Of a stretch of DNA of 64,000 nt, positions 51,624-61,395 are shown piece after piece. The notes under the pieces are model-generated. The model was given only the letters and a program-made list of their open reading frames with translations, searched no databases and was not told where the DNA came from. Both the position numbers and the translations under genes were made by a program. Position 1 is the first letter of the stretch. The number at the start of each line of letters is the position of its first letter. Source of the DNA: TOLSYN sp963849065 (GTDB lineage Bacteria; Acidobacteriota; Terriglobia; Terriglobales; Acidobacteriaceae); the NCBI GenBank assembly GCA_963849065.1, contig CAWKFM010000002.1, positions 496,001 through 560,000 of the forward strand, read 5' to 3'.

Positions 51624-52199
51624 TCAGGCCCGCCCCGCGAACTCCCGCGTTTCGGTGGACACTTTGACCTTTTCACCGGTCTTGATGAAGAGCGGAACGC
51701 GGATTTCGATGCCGGTCTCCAGCGTGGCGGGCTTGGTCACGTTGCCACCGGAGGAATCGCCGCGAGCGCCGGGTTCGGTGTAGGTGACTTCCAACTCGAC
51801 GTGGGTCGGCAGCTGCAGTCCGATGGGATTGCCGTTGTACTTATGCAGCTCGATGATGGCGCCCTCGACTAGAAAGTCCATTGCGTCCCCAACCATTTCA
51901 CTGGAGAGGGTCAGCGTCTCGAAGCTCTCCTGGTCGAGAAAATGGGAGCCATCTCCGTCGCTGTAGAGGAACGATGCCTGAACCATCTGCAGGTCGGGCT
52001 CCTTGAACTTGTCGCTGGCCTTGAATGTCCGATCAAAGACGGCGCGGGTGAGCAGGTTACGCATTTTGAGGCGGACCAGCGTCTGCCCGCCACGCGCGGT
52101 GGGGGTGTTCACCTCTGCATCCAGACAATGGAAGGGAGTGCCGTCGAACTCGATAAACATCTTGCGCTTGACGTCGATAGCGTCGATTAATGCGGCCAT
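51624..52199 (-). CDS. Elongation factor P-like protein, EfpL/YeiP-type loop
   Basis: This 191-residue protein has three beta-barrel domains of the EF-P family, which helps ribosomes through polyproline stretches. The tip loop of domain I reads NTPTARGGQTLVR (tip Arg about R36). Canonical EF-P has PGK or PGR at the tip, while the YeiP/EfpL branch has an SPTARG-like, one-residue-longer loop. The domain III end STETREFAGRA is normal. No modification enzyme (EpmA/B, EarP) is nearby. ATG 52199 is clear. It follows the NRPS genes but is an ordinary housekeeping gene. Confidence 0.88.
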   Translation of the reverse strand: MAALIDAIDVKRKMFIEFDGTPFHCLDAEVNTPTARGGQTLVRLKMRNLLTRAVFDRTFKASDKFKEPDLQMVQASFLYSDGDGSHFLDQESFETLTLSSEMVGDAMDFLVEGAIIELHKYNGNPIGLQLPTHVELEVTYTEPGARGDSSGGNVTKPATLETGIEIRVPLFIKTGEKVKVSTETREFAGRA

Positions 52200-52356
52200 G
52201 ATTTGCTAAAACCTCAAAATTCAAACCTAGGCTCGGAAGCGGGCATTCCACCGGAGTCCAGTCCGGCTTCCCTCTTTGGCCAATGGTGTCTCTTTTAGAA
52301 TAACAGGTAGGCGCGGCCGCATCTGGCGCAAAGGCCGCGTGCCAGGGATGGCCCGG

Positions 52357-55300
52357 CTATGCCGCGGGCGGCATTACGGCCGGTTCTTCGCGGCGGCGGC
52401 AGGCGGCATTCAATCGGCTGGCAAGTTCCCGGCCAAGCCGCAAAACATTGGGTTCCAGCAGGAGATTTTGCTGATGACCGGGAACTTCGCAAACCTCCAC
52501 CGCGCCGTGGAGAACGCGCTGCCAACCCAGGTATTCATCCACCAGTTGTCCGGATAGCTGTTTGCCGGCACGGAATAGCAGGACATCGCCCTCATATGGA
52601 CGTGGTACATAATTCTCCAGGGATTTTCCGTTTTCCATCGCCACGGCCTCAAGAATGTAGGCGGTGGACAAAGTTGAGCGGTCGGACGGATGACGGCCAG
52701 TCATCTTGTCGAAGGCAATCGCAGCCCTGGCACAGGCCCGGCTCCAGAAGTAACGGCACCGCTCCAAAATGTAAGCCTGCCCTCGGTTGGCAAGGTTCTC
52801 CGCCTCCAGATCGAGCCGCTTGGTTGTGCGATTCCAGCAGCGCTGGAATAACGTAGTCCTTGAATTGAAACCCAGGGCGTCCGGATGTGTGGATTGAATC
52901 ATTACCAGCAGCGCGACTTCCTGTCCCGCAGCGGTGAGTTGTTGAGCCGCTTCCAAGGCCAGGATTCCGCCCATGCAGAATCCCCCTAAAAAATAGGGCC
53001 CCTCCGGTTGAAGACTTCTCAGTTCGGAGATGTAAGCCGCGGCCATCTCTTGCAACGTCTGGTTCCTGACGATATTGCCGTCGAGACCTCTGGACTGCAG
53101 GGCATACACCGGCTGATCGGGCTCCAGGCAGTCGACCAGCGGATGGTACTCCAGAACATTGCCGCCATGAGAATGCATAAGGAACAGAGGCGGTTTGGAC
53201 CCTCCGGGCCGCAGCGGGACCAGCGAGGACCAGGACGGCGCCCACTGCTGTTTCCGAAGTACCGCCGCCAGATCGGCGATGGTGGGCGCGCGCAATAACG
53301 TGGCCAGCGGCAGACGTGTCTTGCAAAGCCTGTCAATCTCAACCACGACGCGCACGGCAAGCAGAGAATGGCCGCCCAGGTCGAAGAAATTATCGTGGAT
53401 CCCCACCCGTTCCAATTGCAAAACCCTTGCCCAGATTCCGGCCAGCAACTGCTCGATCGAATCGCGGGGAGCGGCGAACTCGTCTCTGCCTGTAAGGTGC
53501 TCCACCGGAGCGGGAAGCGATTTGCGGTCGATCTTTCCGTTGGCCGTCAGCGGCAGCTTTTCCATGGCGACGAAAAACCGTGGGACCATGTAGGCTGGGA
53601 GGAATTTCTCCAGGTGCGCACGCAGGTCGTCGACCGCCGGCACAGCGCTTATCCGCGCCTCGAAATACGCTACCAGCTGCTTGTCGCCCGTTTCGATCTG
53701 GCGGGCAATCACCGCACATTGCCGGATCGCGGGGTGAGAGCCAAGAACTGCTTCGATCTCCCCGCATTCGATGCGGAAGCCGCGGATTTTCACCTGGTGA
53801 TCGACGCGTCCAAGGCACTCCAGGATGCCATCGGCACGCCACCGCGCCAGGTCACCGGTTCGATACAGGCGCGAATGGGGCGTGAATGGGTTCGGGATGA
53901 ACCGCTCTTCGGTCAGCTCCTGGCGGCGCAGATAGCCGCGCGCCAAACCGGCGCCACCGATATAAAGCTCTCCTACCGCTCCGGCAGGGACGAGGCTGCG
54001 ATTGGCGTCGAGTACCAAGACTTGGGTGTTGGCGATCGGCCGGCCAATCGGCACCGGAGCCTCATCCGTCGCGACTTGATGGATGGTGGAATAGATCGTG
54101 GTTTCTGTCGGACCATACCCGTTCCACAGCTCTGCGCACCGGCAGCGGAGCTCCCGCGCTAAGTCGGGCACAAGGGCTTCGCCGCAGCAGAACACCTTGA
54201 GGTTTGCCGAGCCGCTCCAGCCGGCATCGATCAGTGCCCGCCATGTGGGAGGCGTGGCCTGCATCACCGTGCAACCGGTATCCCTCATCCGTTCCATGAG
54301 CCTTACCGGATCGATGGCATCGTCGCGGCTTGCGATGGCGATCGTTCCGCCGCTGATCAGGGACAGGTAAAGCTCCAATCCGGCGATGTCGAACGACAGA
54401 GTGGTGACTGCCAGGAGCGTGTCGGTTGCGGTGAAGCCCGGCTCGCGCTGCATGGACAGTAGAAAATTGGTCAGCGCGGAGTGAGGGATCTCTGCGCCCT
54501 TTGGCCTGCCGGTGGAACCGGAGGTGTAGAGCACGTAGGCTAGGCTGTCCGGCTTGGAAGCAGGCAGCTCCGGCAGTTCGCCTTCGTGCTCTGCATTTTC
54601 TGGCCAATCGGAGTCGAGTTGGATCACCAGCGGAGGCCGGACCGGCAGCATCTGCTCCAGTCCCTTGTGCGTGAGGAGCACACGCATCTGGCTGTCCTCC
54701 ACCATGTAGGCAAGGCGCTCCGGCGGGAAAGACGGATCGAGCGGTACGTATGCGCCACCGGCCTTGAGAATCCCGAGCAGGGCCACCACCATCTCCGCCG
54801 AACGTTCGACCATCAGGCCCACCAGCACCTCAGGTCCAACTCCGCATTTACGAAGATGGTGGGCCAGTTGGCTGGCGCGGCGGTTCAACTCCCCATAGCT
54901 CAGCTGCTGATCTGCAAACGCGAGGGCGATTGCGTCAGGACGACGGGCCGCCTGCTGTTCAAACAACTGGTGCACACAGGCAGAGGGAAACTCTACGCGC
55001 GTGTCGTTCCATAGCTGCAGAATCTGGGTTCGCTCTGCTTCGGTCAACAGCGGCAGGTTTGAAAGTTGCTGGTTCGGATTGCGAACGATGCCTTCCAGCA
55101 ACACCCGGAAGTGAACCAGCATCCGCGCCATGGTTGCGGGATCGAACAGATCGGTGCTGTATTCGAAGACCACCCGCAGTCCGTCGGGCAACTCCCAGGC
55201 GAAAAAGGTGAGATCCACCATGGACGACCGGATCTCGAATTCGAACGGCGTGATTTTCAAATCGGCGAGTTCCAACTCCGACCGGGGCGCGTTCTGGAAG

Positions 55301-56415
55301 GCAAACATCACCTGGAACAGGGGAGTAAACGCCAAACTGCGGTCCGGCCGCAGGGACTCGACCAGCACCTCGAAGGGCATGTCCTGGTGCGCCAGACCGT
55401 CGAAGACAAGCTGCCGCATCTGCCTCATGAGCTGGCGAAATGGAGCCTGCGCGGAAAGGCGCGGCCGGAGAACAACGGTGTTGAGGAACAGCCCGATCAG
55501 GTCCTTGGTCTGCGGCGTTCGTCCTGCAACCGGAACGCCCACCGGCAGGTCGTCCTGGCCGGTGAAGCGGAAGAGCAGAGTCTGAAATGCCGCCAGCAGC
55601 GTCATGAAGAGCGTGACGCCTTCGCGGCGGGAGAGCGAATTCAACGCGTCTTTTAGATGTTTCGGAAGAAAGATCGATTGCCGCGCGCCGCGATAGCTCT
55701 GTTCGGCGGGACGCGGCCGGTCTGCCGGCCACTCAACCACCGGGGGCGCGCCCTCCAGTTGAGCCTTCCAATAGGAAAGGTGCCGTTCCAGCACCTCGCC
55801 CTGAAGCGTGTCCCGCTGCCACACCGCGTAATCCCCGTACTGTAAAGGCAACTCCGGCAACGGAGAAGTCAGCCCGGACGAGTACGCGTTGTAGAGTATG
55901 CCCAGTTCTCGGAGGAAGATGCTCATCGACCATCCTCCCTCGGAGATGATGTGGTGCATCACCAGCAACAGGATGTGCTCCTCCGCGCCCAGTACAAAAA
56001 GCGTGGATCGAAGCAGAGGTCCGCGCTGCAGATCGAAGGGAAGGTTCGCCTGCTCTGCGGCCTCAGCGGCGGCCACGAGTTCGCGCTCCGGCTCAGGCAG
56101 GTGGCTGAGATCCGAAATATCCAGTCGCGTTGGCACAGTGGGCGCGACGATCTGCATCGGCTGGCCATTTACCAGGGCGAAGATGGTTCGCAGCGATTCG
56201 TGGCGCCAGACGATTTCGCCGATCGCCTTCTCCAGGCATTCCACCTGGAGCGGCCCCGTCAGGCGCATGGCCTCCGGAACGTTGTAGGCGGAATTTCCCG
56301 GCTCCAACTGATTCAGGAACCATAGGCGCTGCTCGCCGAACGATAAGGGAAAGACGAGCGGCTCCGCCGCTGCGATGCGACCTTTGCCATCGACCGCCTC
56401 AAGCGATTCGAGCAT
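52357..56415 (-). CDS. Nonribosomal peptide synthetase, C-A-PCP-TE
   Basis: This 1352-residue terminal module has a condensation domain (residues 20-460; active-site box HHIISEGGWS at 154-163, where family consensus is HHxxxDGWS). The adenylation domain (485-980) has YTSGSTGRPKG, GYGPTETTIY, YRTGDL and NGKIDR. PCP phosphopantetheine Ser is at about 1017 (DLGGHSLLA). The thioesterase is about 1075-1340, with GGFCMGG: its nucleophile is Cys 1147 rather than Ser, and catalytic His is in VPGHQQNLL. The hand-read specificity residues D-I-L-Q-F-C-G-I-Y-K only partly resemble glycine-type codes. The start overlaps the end of the preceding NRPS gene by 17 bases. Confidence 0.93.
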   Translation of the reverse strand: MLESLEAVDGKGRIAAAEPLVFPLSFGEQRLWFLNQLEPGNSAYNVPEAMRLTGPLQVECLEKAIGEIVWRHESLRTIFALVNGQPMQIVAPTVPTRLDISDLSHLPEPERELVAAAEAAEQANLPFDLQRGPLLRSTLFVLGAEEHILLLVMHHIISEGGWSMSIFLRELGILYNAYSSGLTSPLPELPLQYGDYAVWQRDTLQGEVLERHLSYWKAQLEGAPPVVEWPADRPRPAEQSYRGARQSIFLPKHLKDALNSLSRREGVTLFMTLLAAFQTLLFRFTGQDDLPVGVPVAGRTPQTKDLIGLFLNTVVLRPRLSAQAPFRQLMRQMRQLVFDGLAHQDMPFEVLVESLRPDRSLAFTPLFQVMFAFQNAPRSELELADLKITPFEFEIRSSMVDLTFFAWELPDGLRVVFEYSTDLFDPATMARMLVHFRVLLEGIVRNPNQQLSNLPLLTEAERTQILQLWNDTRVEFPSACVHQLFEQQAARRPDAIALAFADQQLSYGELNRRASQLAHHLRKCGVGPEVLVGLMVERSAEMVVALLGILKAGGAYVPLDPSFPPERLAYMVEDSQMRVLLTHKGLEQMLPVRPPLVIQLDSDWPENAEHEGELPELPASKPDSLAYVLYTSGSTGRPKGAEIPHSALTNFLLSMQREPGFTATDTLLAVTTLSFDIAGLELYLSLISGGTIAIASRDDAIDPVRLMERMRDTGCTVMQATPPTWRALIDAGWSGSANLKVFCCGEALVPDLARELRCRCAELWNGYGPTETTIYSTIHQVATDEAPVPIGRPIANTQVLVLDANRSLVPAGAVGELYIGGAGLARGYLRRQELTEERFIPNPFTPHSRLYRTGDLARWRADGILECLGRVDHQVKIRGFRIECGEIEAVLGSHPAIRQCAVIARQIETGDKQLVAYFEARISAVPAVDDLRAHLEKFLPAYMVPRFFVAMEKLPLTANGKIDRKSLPAPVEHLTGRDEFAAPRDSIEQLLAGIWARVLQLERVGIHDNFFDLGGHSLLAVRVVVEIDRLCKTRLPLATLLRAPTIADLAAVLRKQQWAPSWSSLVPLRPGGSKPPLFLMHSHGGNVLEYHPLVDCLEPDQPVYALQSRGLDGNIVRNQTLQEMAAAYISELRSLQPEGPYFLGGFCMGGILALEAAQQLTAAGQEVALLVMIQSTHPDALGFNSRTTLFQRCWNRTTKRLDLEAENLANRGQAYILERCRYFWSRACARAAIAFDKMTGRHPSDRSTLSTAYILEAVAMENGKSLENYVPRPYEGDVLLFRAGKQLSGQLVDEYLGWQRVLHGAVEVCEVPGHQQNLLLEPNVLRLGRELASRLNAACRRREEPAVMPPAA

Positions 56416-59392
56416 TGGTCACCGCTCCATTTCCAGGTTGTGGAACTCCGCCGCGAATCGGGGCCGGCGCGATGCTGGGAGCAGGGCCCGCTTCCGGTTG
56501 GAAAAGTCTTGTCTCCAGCTCCGCAGCCAATCCGCCGATAGTGGGAAAGTCAAACAATGCCTGGAGCGGGAGGTCCACGGAAAACTCGCGCCGGATCGCA
56601 AAGGTGATTTGGACTGCGGTGAGCGAATGGCCGCCCGAGTCCAGAAAATTATCATTCACGCCCACCCGTTCGACCGCAAGCGCCTCCGCCCAGATGGCGG
56701 CGAGCTTCTCCTCCAGAACATTGCGCGGAGCCGCGTAAACACTGGTCTCAAAGGCTTCCGGCCGAGGCAGCTGGCGGCGATCGATTTTGCCGTTGGGAGT
56801 CAGAGGGAAGGCTGCCAGGAAGACAAAGGCGAAGGGAATCATGTGGGCCGGCAGTTTCGCTTCCAGAAAAGCGCGCAGTTCGCGCACGGATGGAAGCTGG
56901 GCTTCATTGGGCTTGACGTAAGCTGCCAGGCTCGGCACTCCGCCGTCGGCGCCGTCCATGGCGCTTACCACGGCCTGCCGGACTCCCGGGTGCATTTCCA
57001 GGGCTGCTTCAATTTCGCCCGGCTCGATGCGGTGTCCCAGGATTTTGATCTGCTGATCCACGCGGCCGAGAAACTCCAGATAGCCTTCAGGCAAGTGACG
57101 CACCACATCGCCGGTGCGGTAGAGGCGCGAAGCGGCCTCGGCGCGGAAGGGCATTACCACGAACCGCTCCGCCGTGAGTTCAGGCCGGTTGAGATATCCG
57201 CGGACGACTCCGTCGCCTCCGATGTAGAGTTCGCCCGCTTCGCCGGGCGCCACCGGCTCGCGGTTTTCGTCGAGAACATGGACCGAGGTGTTGGCGATGG
57301 GAGAGCCGATGAAAATAGCGCTCTCGTCTTTCCTCAGGCGGTGCACGGTTGACCAGATGGTGGTTTCGGTGGGCCCGTACATGTTGTAGATTTCGCCGGC
57401 GACAAGCTGGTGGAGATTTGCTGCCAGGGAGAGCGGCAACGCTTCGCCGCCCACCATAAGCTTGCGCACCGAGGCCAGCGCCTCGGGTCCGCCGGGAGTC
57501 AACAGCAACATTCTCGCCTGGGAGGGCGTGCATTGCAGGTGGGTCACGCGGTACCGCATGATCTGCGCCGGGATGGAGTAATCGGAATTTTCGCTTGGCG
57601 GGCGGTTGGCGTTCTCCATCAACTGCCGCAGGCTCTCCAGGCTTGCCAGCACCGTGTCGCTCTCGATGCCAAAGTCGATCAGGCATCCCACTTCATCGAC
57701 GCCTATCTGCTTGAGCCGGGCCACAAGTTGAGCGCAGCTCTCCGGGGTTCCGAACAGGCCGCTGCTCTCGAAGTAGCGGTCAAAGGCATGATCGATGAGG
57801 GATTCGAGATCGGCCGCCGTCAGGTTTCCCCCGGCAAACTCCGCTCCCAGACCTTTGACGACCTGACGCATCAGGTCCACCGAGGTTTTCAGGTACTGGC
57901 AAAATGGGTGGCGCACTCGCTCGGCGACTTCCTGCGGAGTGTCACCGACATAGGTGTGCAGCATCAGCGTCACATGCGCCGGTTGGGTGCCGGAATAGGC
58001 TTTGCGATAGATTGCGATCTTGGCTTCGAGTTCCTCGAGACTTTGGCCCAGCAAATGGGTGAGCAGATTGGCGCCTGCTTCCCCGGCCATGCGGAATGTC
58101 TCCGGGTCTCCGGAAGCGGTGACCCAGAAGGGCAGCTCGGGCTGCACCGGACGCGGCAGGATGGAAACACCGACCTCGCCGCCGCTCCCACGTTGGCGCT
58201 GAATCGTCTCTCCCCGCCAGAGCGCGCGGACGGTTTCGATGTCGCGGAACATGACTTTCTTCCGCTCGGCATAATTCTGCGGAGCGAAGACGAAGTCCTT
58301 ATCATGCCAGCCGGAGGCAAACGAAATGCCTACGCGTCCGTGCGACAGGTTATCCACCACGGACCACTCTTCGGCCACCCGCAGCGGATCGTGCAGAGGC
58401 AAGACCACACTGCCGGCTCGAATCTGCACCTGGTTGGTAAGCATGGCGAGCGCGGCGCTGGTGACCGAGGGGTTGGGAAACATTCCACCGAAGGCGTGAA
58501 AGTGCCGCTCCGGACTCCATACGGCGGTAAAGCCGTTTTGATCGGCGAATCGGGCCCCTTCCATCAGCAGTTTGTACTTGTCTCCACCCACGCCCTCGTC
58601 TCCGCCGAAATAGAACAGGCTGAACTCGAGCGGCTTGCTGGGCGCCAGGCGGACGGGGTGAACCTCCTCGGTACGGTTCGGCTCCTCCTGAAGGATCACA
58701 TGGAATCCCCGGGTGAGGGTCCAGAACAATTCCAGTACGGAAATATCGAATGAGATGCTGGTGACGGCCAGCCACACGCCCGGCTCCGGGCCGATCTTCT
58801 GGTCCATGCCGGCGAAAAAATTCACCACGTTGCGATGGCTCACCATCACGCCCTTGGGTTTTCCCGTGGAGCCCGAGGTGTAGATGACGTAGGCCAGATT
58901 GCCGGAGCGCACATCACTGGCCGGGCACTCCGGACTGAGCGCGGCAAGCGTGTCCCGCTCCGCATCCAGTGCAACCAGCTTGGCCGGGTGTCCAGCGAAC
59001 GTACCGGCCAGCCTCTGTTGGGTCAGGATCACCGGCACGCGCGCGTCTTCCAGCATGAACGCCAGCCGTTCGCGCGGGTATGCAGGGTCCAAGGGCAGGT
59101 AAGCGCCGCCGGCCTTCAGGATGCCAAGCATCCCCACCATCATTTCCAGCGAGCGCTGCATCGAGATGCCGACCAGGATTTCCGGCACCACACCAAGTTG
59201 CTGGAGGCGGTGCGCAACCTGGTTGGCGCGGACCGACAGTTCGCGGTAGGTCAGTTGGGAGTCCCGGAACACCACCGCCACATCGTTGGGCGTACGGGCC
59301 ACCTGTTCCTCAAACAGCTGATGAATGCAGCTGCCGGTCCGGTAGTCAAGCCGGGTGTCCGTCCGCGGCACGGCCGCTTCTCTGGTGCTCAT
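56399..59392 (-). CDS. Nonribosomal peptide synthetase, A domain with inserted luciferase-like monooxygenase, then PCP
   Basis: This is a 997-residue loading-type module. An adenylation domain begins at about residue 21 (YTSGSTGKPKGVMVSH at 171-186, FDISVLELFW at 215-224). It is interrupted from about 254 to 595 by a flavin-dependent luciferase-like monooxygenase (FSLFYFGGDEG, GFTAVWSPERHFHAFGGMFPNPSV, SHGRVGISFASGWHDKDFVFAP). It resumes at RVTHLQCTPSQARML and has YGPTETTIW, YRTGDVV and NGKIDRRQ. The PCP follows with Ser about 923 (SGGHSLTAV). Hand-read code D-I-L-Q-M-G-M-I-W-K resembles glycine-activating domains. The module has no condensation domain, so it should start the chain. Confidence 0.92.
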   Translation of the reverse strand: MSTREAAVPRTDTRLDYRTGSCIHQLFEEQVARTPNDVAVVFRDSQLTYRELSVRANQVAHRLQQLGVVPEILVGISMQRSLEMMVGMLGILKAGGAYLPLDPAYPRERLAFMLEDARVPVILTQQRLAGTFAGHPAKLVALDAERDTLAALSPECPASDVRSGNLAYVIYTSGSTGKPKGVMVSHRNVVNFFAGMDQKIGPEPGVWLAVTSISFDISVLELFWTLTRGFHVILQEEPNRTEEVHPVRLAPSKPLEFSLFYFGGDEGVGGDKYKLLMEGARFADQNGFTAVWSPERHFHAFGGMFPNPSVTSAALAMLTNQVQIRAGSVVLPLHDPLRVAEEWSVVDNLSHGRVGISFASGWHDKDFVFAPQNYAERKKVMFRDIETVRALWRGETIQRQRGSGGEVGVSILPRPVQPELPFWVTASGDPETFRMAGEAGANLLTHLLGQSLEELEAKIAIYRKAYSGTQPAHVTLMLHTYVGDTPQEVAERVRHPFCQYLKTSVDLMRQVVKGLGAEFAGGNLTAADLESLIDHAFDRYFESSGLFGTPESCAQLVARLKQIGVDEVGCLIDFGIESDTVLASLESLRQLMENANRPPSENSDYSIPAQIMRYRVTHLQCTPSQARMLLLTPGGPEALASVRKLMVGGEALPLSLAANLHQLVAGEIYNMYGPTETTIWSTVHRLRKDESAIFIGSPIANTSVHVLDENREPVAPGEAGELYIGGDGVVRGYLNRPELTAERFVVMPFRAEAASRLYRTGDVVRHLPEGYLEFLGRVDQQIKILGHRIEPGEIEAALEMHPGVRQAVVSAMDGADGGVPSLAAYVKPNEAQLPSVRELRAFLEAKLPAHMIPFAFVFLAAFPLTPNGKIDRRQLPRPEAFETSVYAAPRNVLEEKLAAIWAEALAVERVGVNDNFLDSGGHSLTAVQITFAIRREFSVDLPLQALFDFPTIGGLAAELETRLFQPEAGPAPSIAPAPIRGGVPQPGNGAVTNARIA

Positions 59393-59410
59393 TCGCCCTC
59401 CTGCCGGGCT

Positions 59411-61168
59411 CTAATCCCGGCGCCGAACCAGAACATCCTCCACGAACAAACAGTCGATGCCGGTGCCCAGGAATGTCTCGATGGCTTCCCGGGGCGTATT
59501 GACGATCGGTTGTCCCTTTACGTTGAAACTGGTGTTGAGAAGCATTTCTTTTCCCGTAGTCTTGCCCACCGCTTGCAGAAGACAGTGAAAGGCCGCGCTG
59601 TCTTTTTCCGAGACGGTCTGTACCCGGGCCGAGCCGTTCACGTGAGTAATCGCCGGCAGCTGAGAGCGATAGGCCTGGCGCACGTCGACCGTGGTAATCA
59701 TGTAGGGCAGATCGGTGCCGGGTTGAAGATCAAACCACAGGTGCGCCTGCTCCTGGGAAACCGCCGGAGCGAATGGCCGGAACGCCTCGCGCTTTTTCAC
59801 CATGGCGTTGACCCGGTCGCGCATCTCGGGACGGCCCGGGTCGGCCAGAATGCTGCGGTTGCCGAGGGCGCGAGGACCGAACTCCATCCTTCCGCGATAC
59901 CAGGCAAGCACCCGGCCATCGGCGATCAGCCGGGCAGCCTCGGCACACGTTCCTTCCAAGCTCTGGAAACGGATGGCTTCGATGCGATCGGCGAATTCCG
60001 CCAGCGCGGCATCGACCGCCTGCATGGAATAAGCGGGGCCGAAGAACGGAACGGGGAGACGCACATTGCGGCTTTCGCCCGCGCACGAGGCCCGGTACAA
60101 CGCAGCGCCCAGCGCGGTTCCATCGTCTCCGGCGGCCGGCTGTACGTAGATCTCATCGACGCATCCCGAGCGCTGCAGCTGGCCGTTGGCGGTGCAGTTG
60201 AGCGCGACTCCGCCAGCCAGAGCCAGGCGCCGCTGGCCGGTGCTGGCACTGAAGCTGGTCGCCAGATGCAGCACCACACGTTCCAGAGATTCCTGCAGCG
60301 CGGCGGCTACATCGCAATGTTCCTGGGTGATCTCCTCGTCAGGATGGCGGCGCTTCACCAGGTTCTGGTCCAGATACTCGCGGGTGGTGAGATAGTTCTC
60401 GCGCGCTTCCCTGCTGCGGTTCAATCCGAGGATGGGAATGCGGAGGGTGCCGTCTTTGCGCAGTTCCACCGCTTGCTGGAAAAACGCGCGGTGCCGCTGG
60501 GGATTTCCGTAGGGAGCCAGGCCCATGATCTTGTATTCGTCGGCATTGAAGTCGAAGCCCAGCTGGAGCGTGACCAGCGAATAGATAATGCCGATCGAAT
60601 CCGTGGCCGGCATCTCGCAGAGAGTTCGAAGCCCGCCCGGCCCGGCAAGATAAGCCGATGCGCCCTGTACCTCGCCCATGGCATCGATTACCAGCACCAG
60701 GCATTCCTCCCACCCGGAGGTGAGGAAAGCGCTTGCCGCATGGGCCAAATGATGGCCTACGGCATGGACCCGTTTCGCCGGGAATCCCGGCAGGTTGCGC
60801 TCCACCTGAGCCAGGAAAGCTTCTCTGGAAAAAACTTCGCTGTATAGCTTCTCCGTGGTCGGATCCAGGGAGTAGATCTGCTGGTAAGGGGCGTAGTCAA
60901 AGCCGTGGGCGATCTCGTCTACTTCGCCGATGGAGATTCCGGCTTCGGCCAGGCACCAGGAGATGGCAGAGATGGGGAAGTCGCCGGTATGCTTTTTGCG
61001 GCTGAACCGCTCTTCGGCGGAGGCCGCTACCAGTTGGCCATCGATGACCAGAGCGGCGGCGGAGTCATGGCCCTGGGAGATCCGGTATTCGCGTTCCTCA
61101 AGACCGGGCCAGTGAGTTTTTTTGAACTGGATTGCATTTCCGAGTCCGCTGATGCCGAGTATCTTCAT
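59411..61168 (-). CDS. O-carbamoyltransferase (CmcH/NodU family)
   Basis: This 585-residue carbamoyltransferase transfers a carbamoyl group from carbamoyl phosphate, via an adenylate, to a hydroxyl. The N-terminal Kae1-like domain has GHDSAAALVIDGQLVAASAEERFSRKKHT (parts), metal-site HHLAHAASAF (139-148) and FNADEYKIMGLAPYG. The YrdC-like C-terminal part has GRMEFGPRALGNRSILADPG and LNTSFNVKGQPIVNTPREAIE. The start is set at MKILGISG (61168); the frame remains open to 61306 without family resemblance. It is the first gene of the NRPS operon, 18 bases before it, so it likely tailors the peptide product. Confidence 0.94.
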   Translation of the reverse strand: MKILGISGLGNAIQFKKTHWPGLEEREYRISQGHDSAAALVIDGQLVAASAEERFSRKKHTGDFPISAISWCLAEAGISIGEVDEIAHGFDYAPYQQIYSLDPTTEKLYSEVFSREAFLAQVERNLPGFPAKRVHAVGHHLAHAASAFLTSGWEECLVLVIDAMGEVQGASAYLAGPGGLRTLCEMPATDSIGIIYSLVTLQLGFDFNADEYKIMGLAPYGNPQRHRAFFQQAVELRKDGTLRIPILGLNRSREARENYLTTREYLDQNLVKRRHPDEEITQEHCDVAAALQESLERVVLHLATSFSASTGQRRLALAGGVALNCTANGQLQRSGCVDEIYVQPAAGDDGTALGAALYRASCAGESRNVRLPVPFFGPAYSMQAVDAALAEFADRIEAIRFQSLEGTCAEAARLIADGRVLAWYRGRMEFGPRALGNRSILADPGRPEMRDRVNAMVKKREAFRPFAPAVSQEQAHLWFDLQPGTDLPYMITTVDVRQAYRSQLPAITHVNGSARVQTVSEKDSAAFHCLLQAVGKTTGKEMLLNTSFNVKGQPIVNTPREAIETFLGTGIDCLFVEDVLVRRRD

Positions 61169-61395
61169 CTTGTATACAGCACCGCCAAGAGCTGGCTCAC
61201 CCTCAGCGAATCCTCCGTCTGCCCCAGCGCGAAAATCGCGCAAGCCAAGGTTCTGCGATCGGCAACCGCGCTGGGTTTGGCTGTCACCACGGAGGCCGGC
61301 GAACACGACCTTACCTACAAGCTTTGTTCTCTTTGTTCCCCGCCCACCATCACCGGCGAGAATGTACGTTAGTGAGTTGCTCGTACGCGGCTAGA

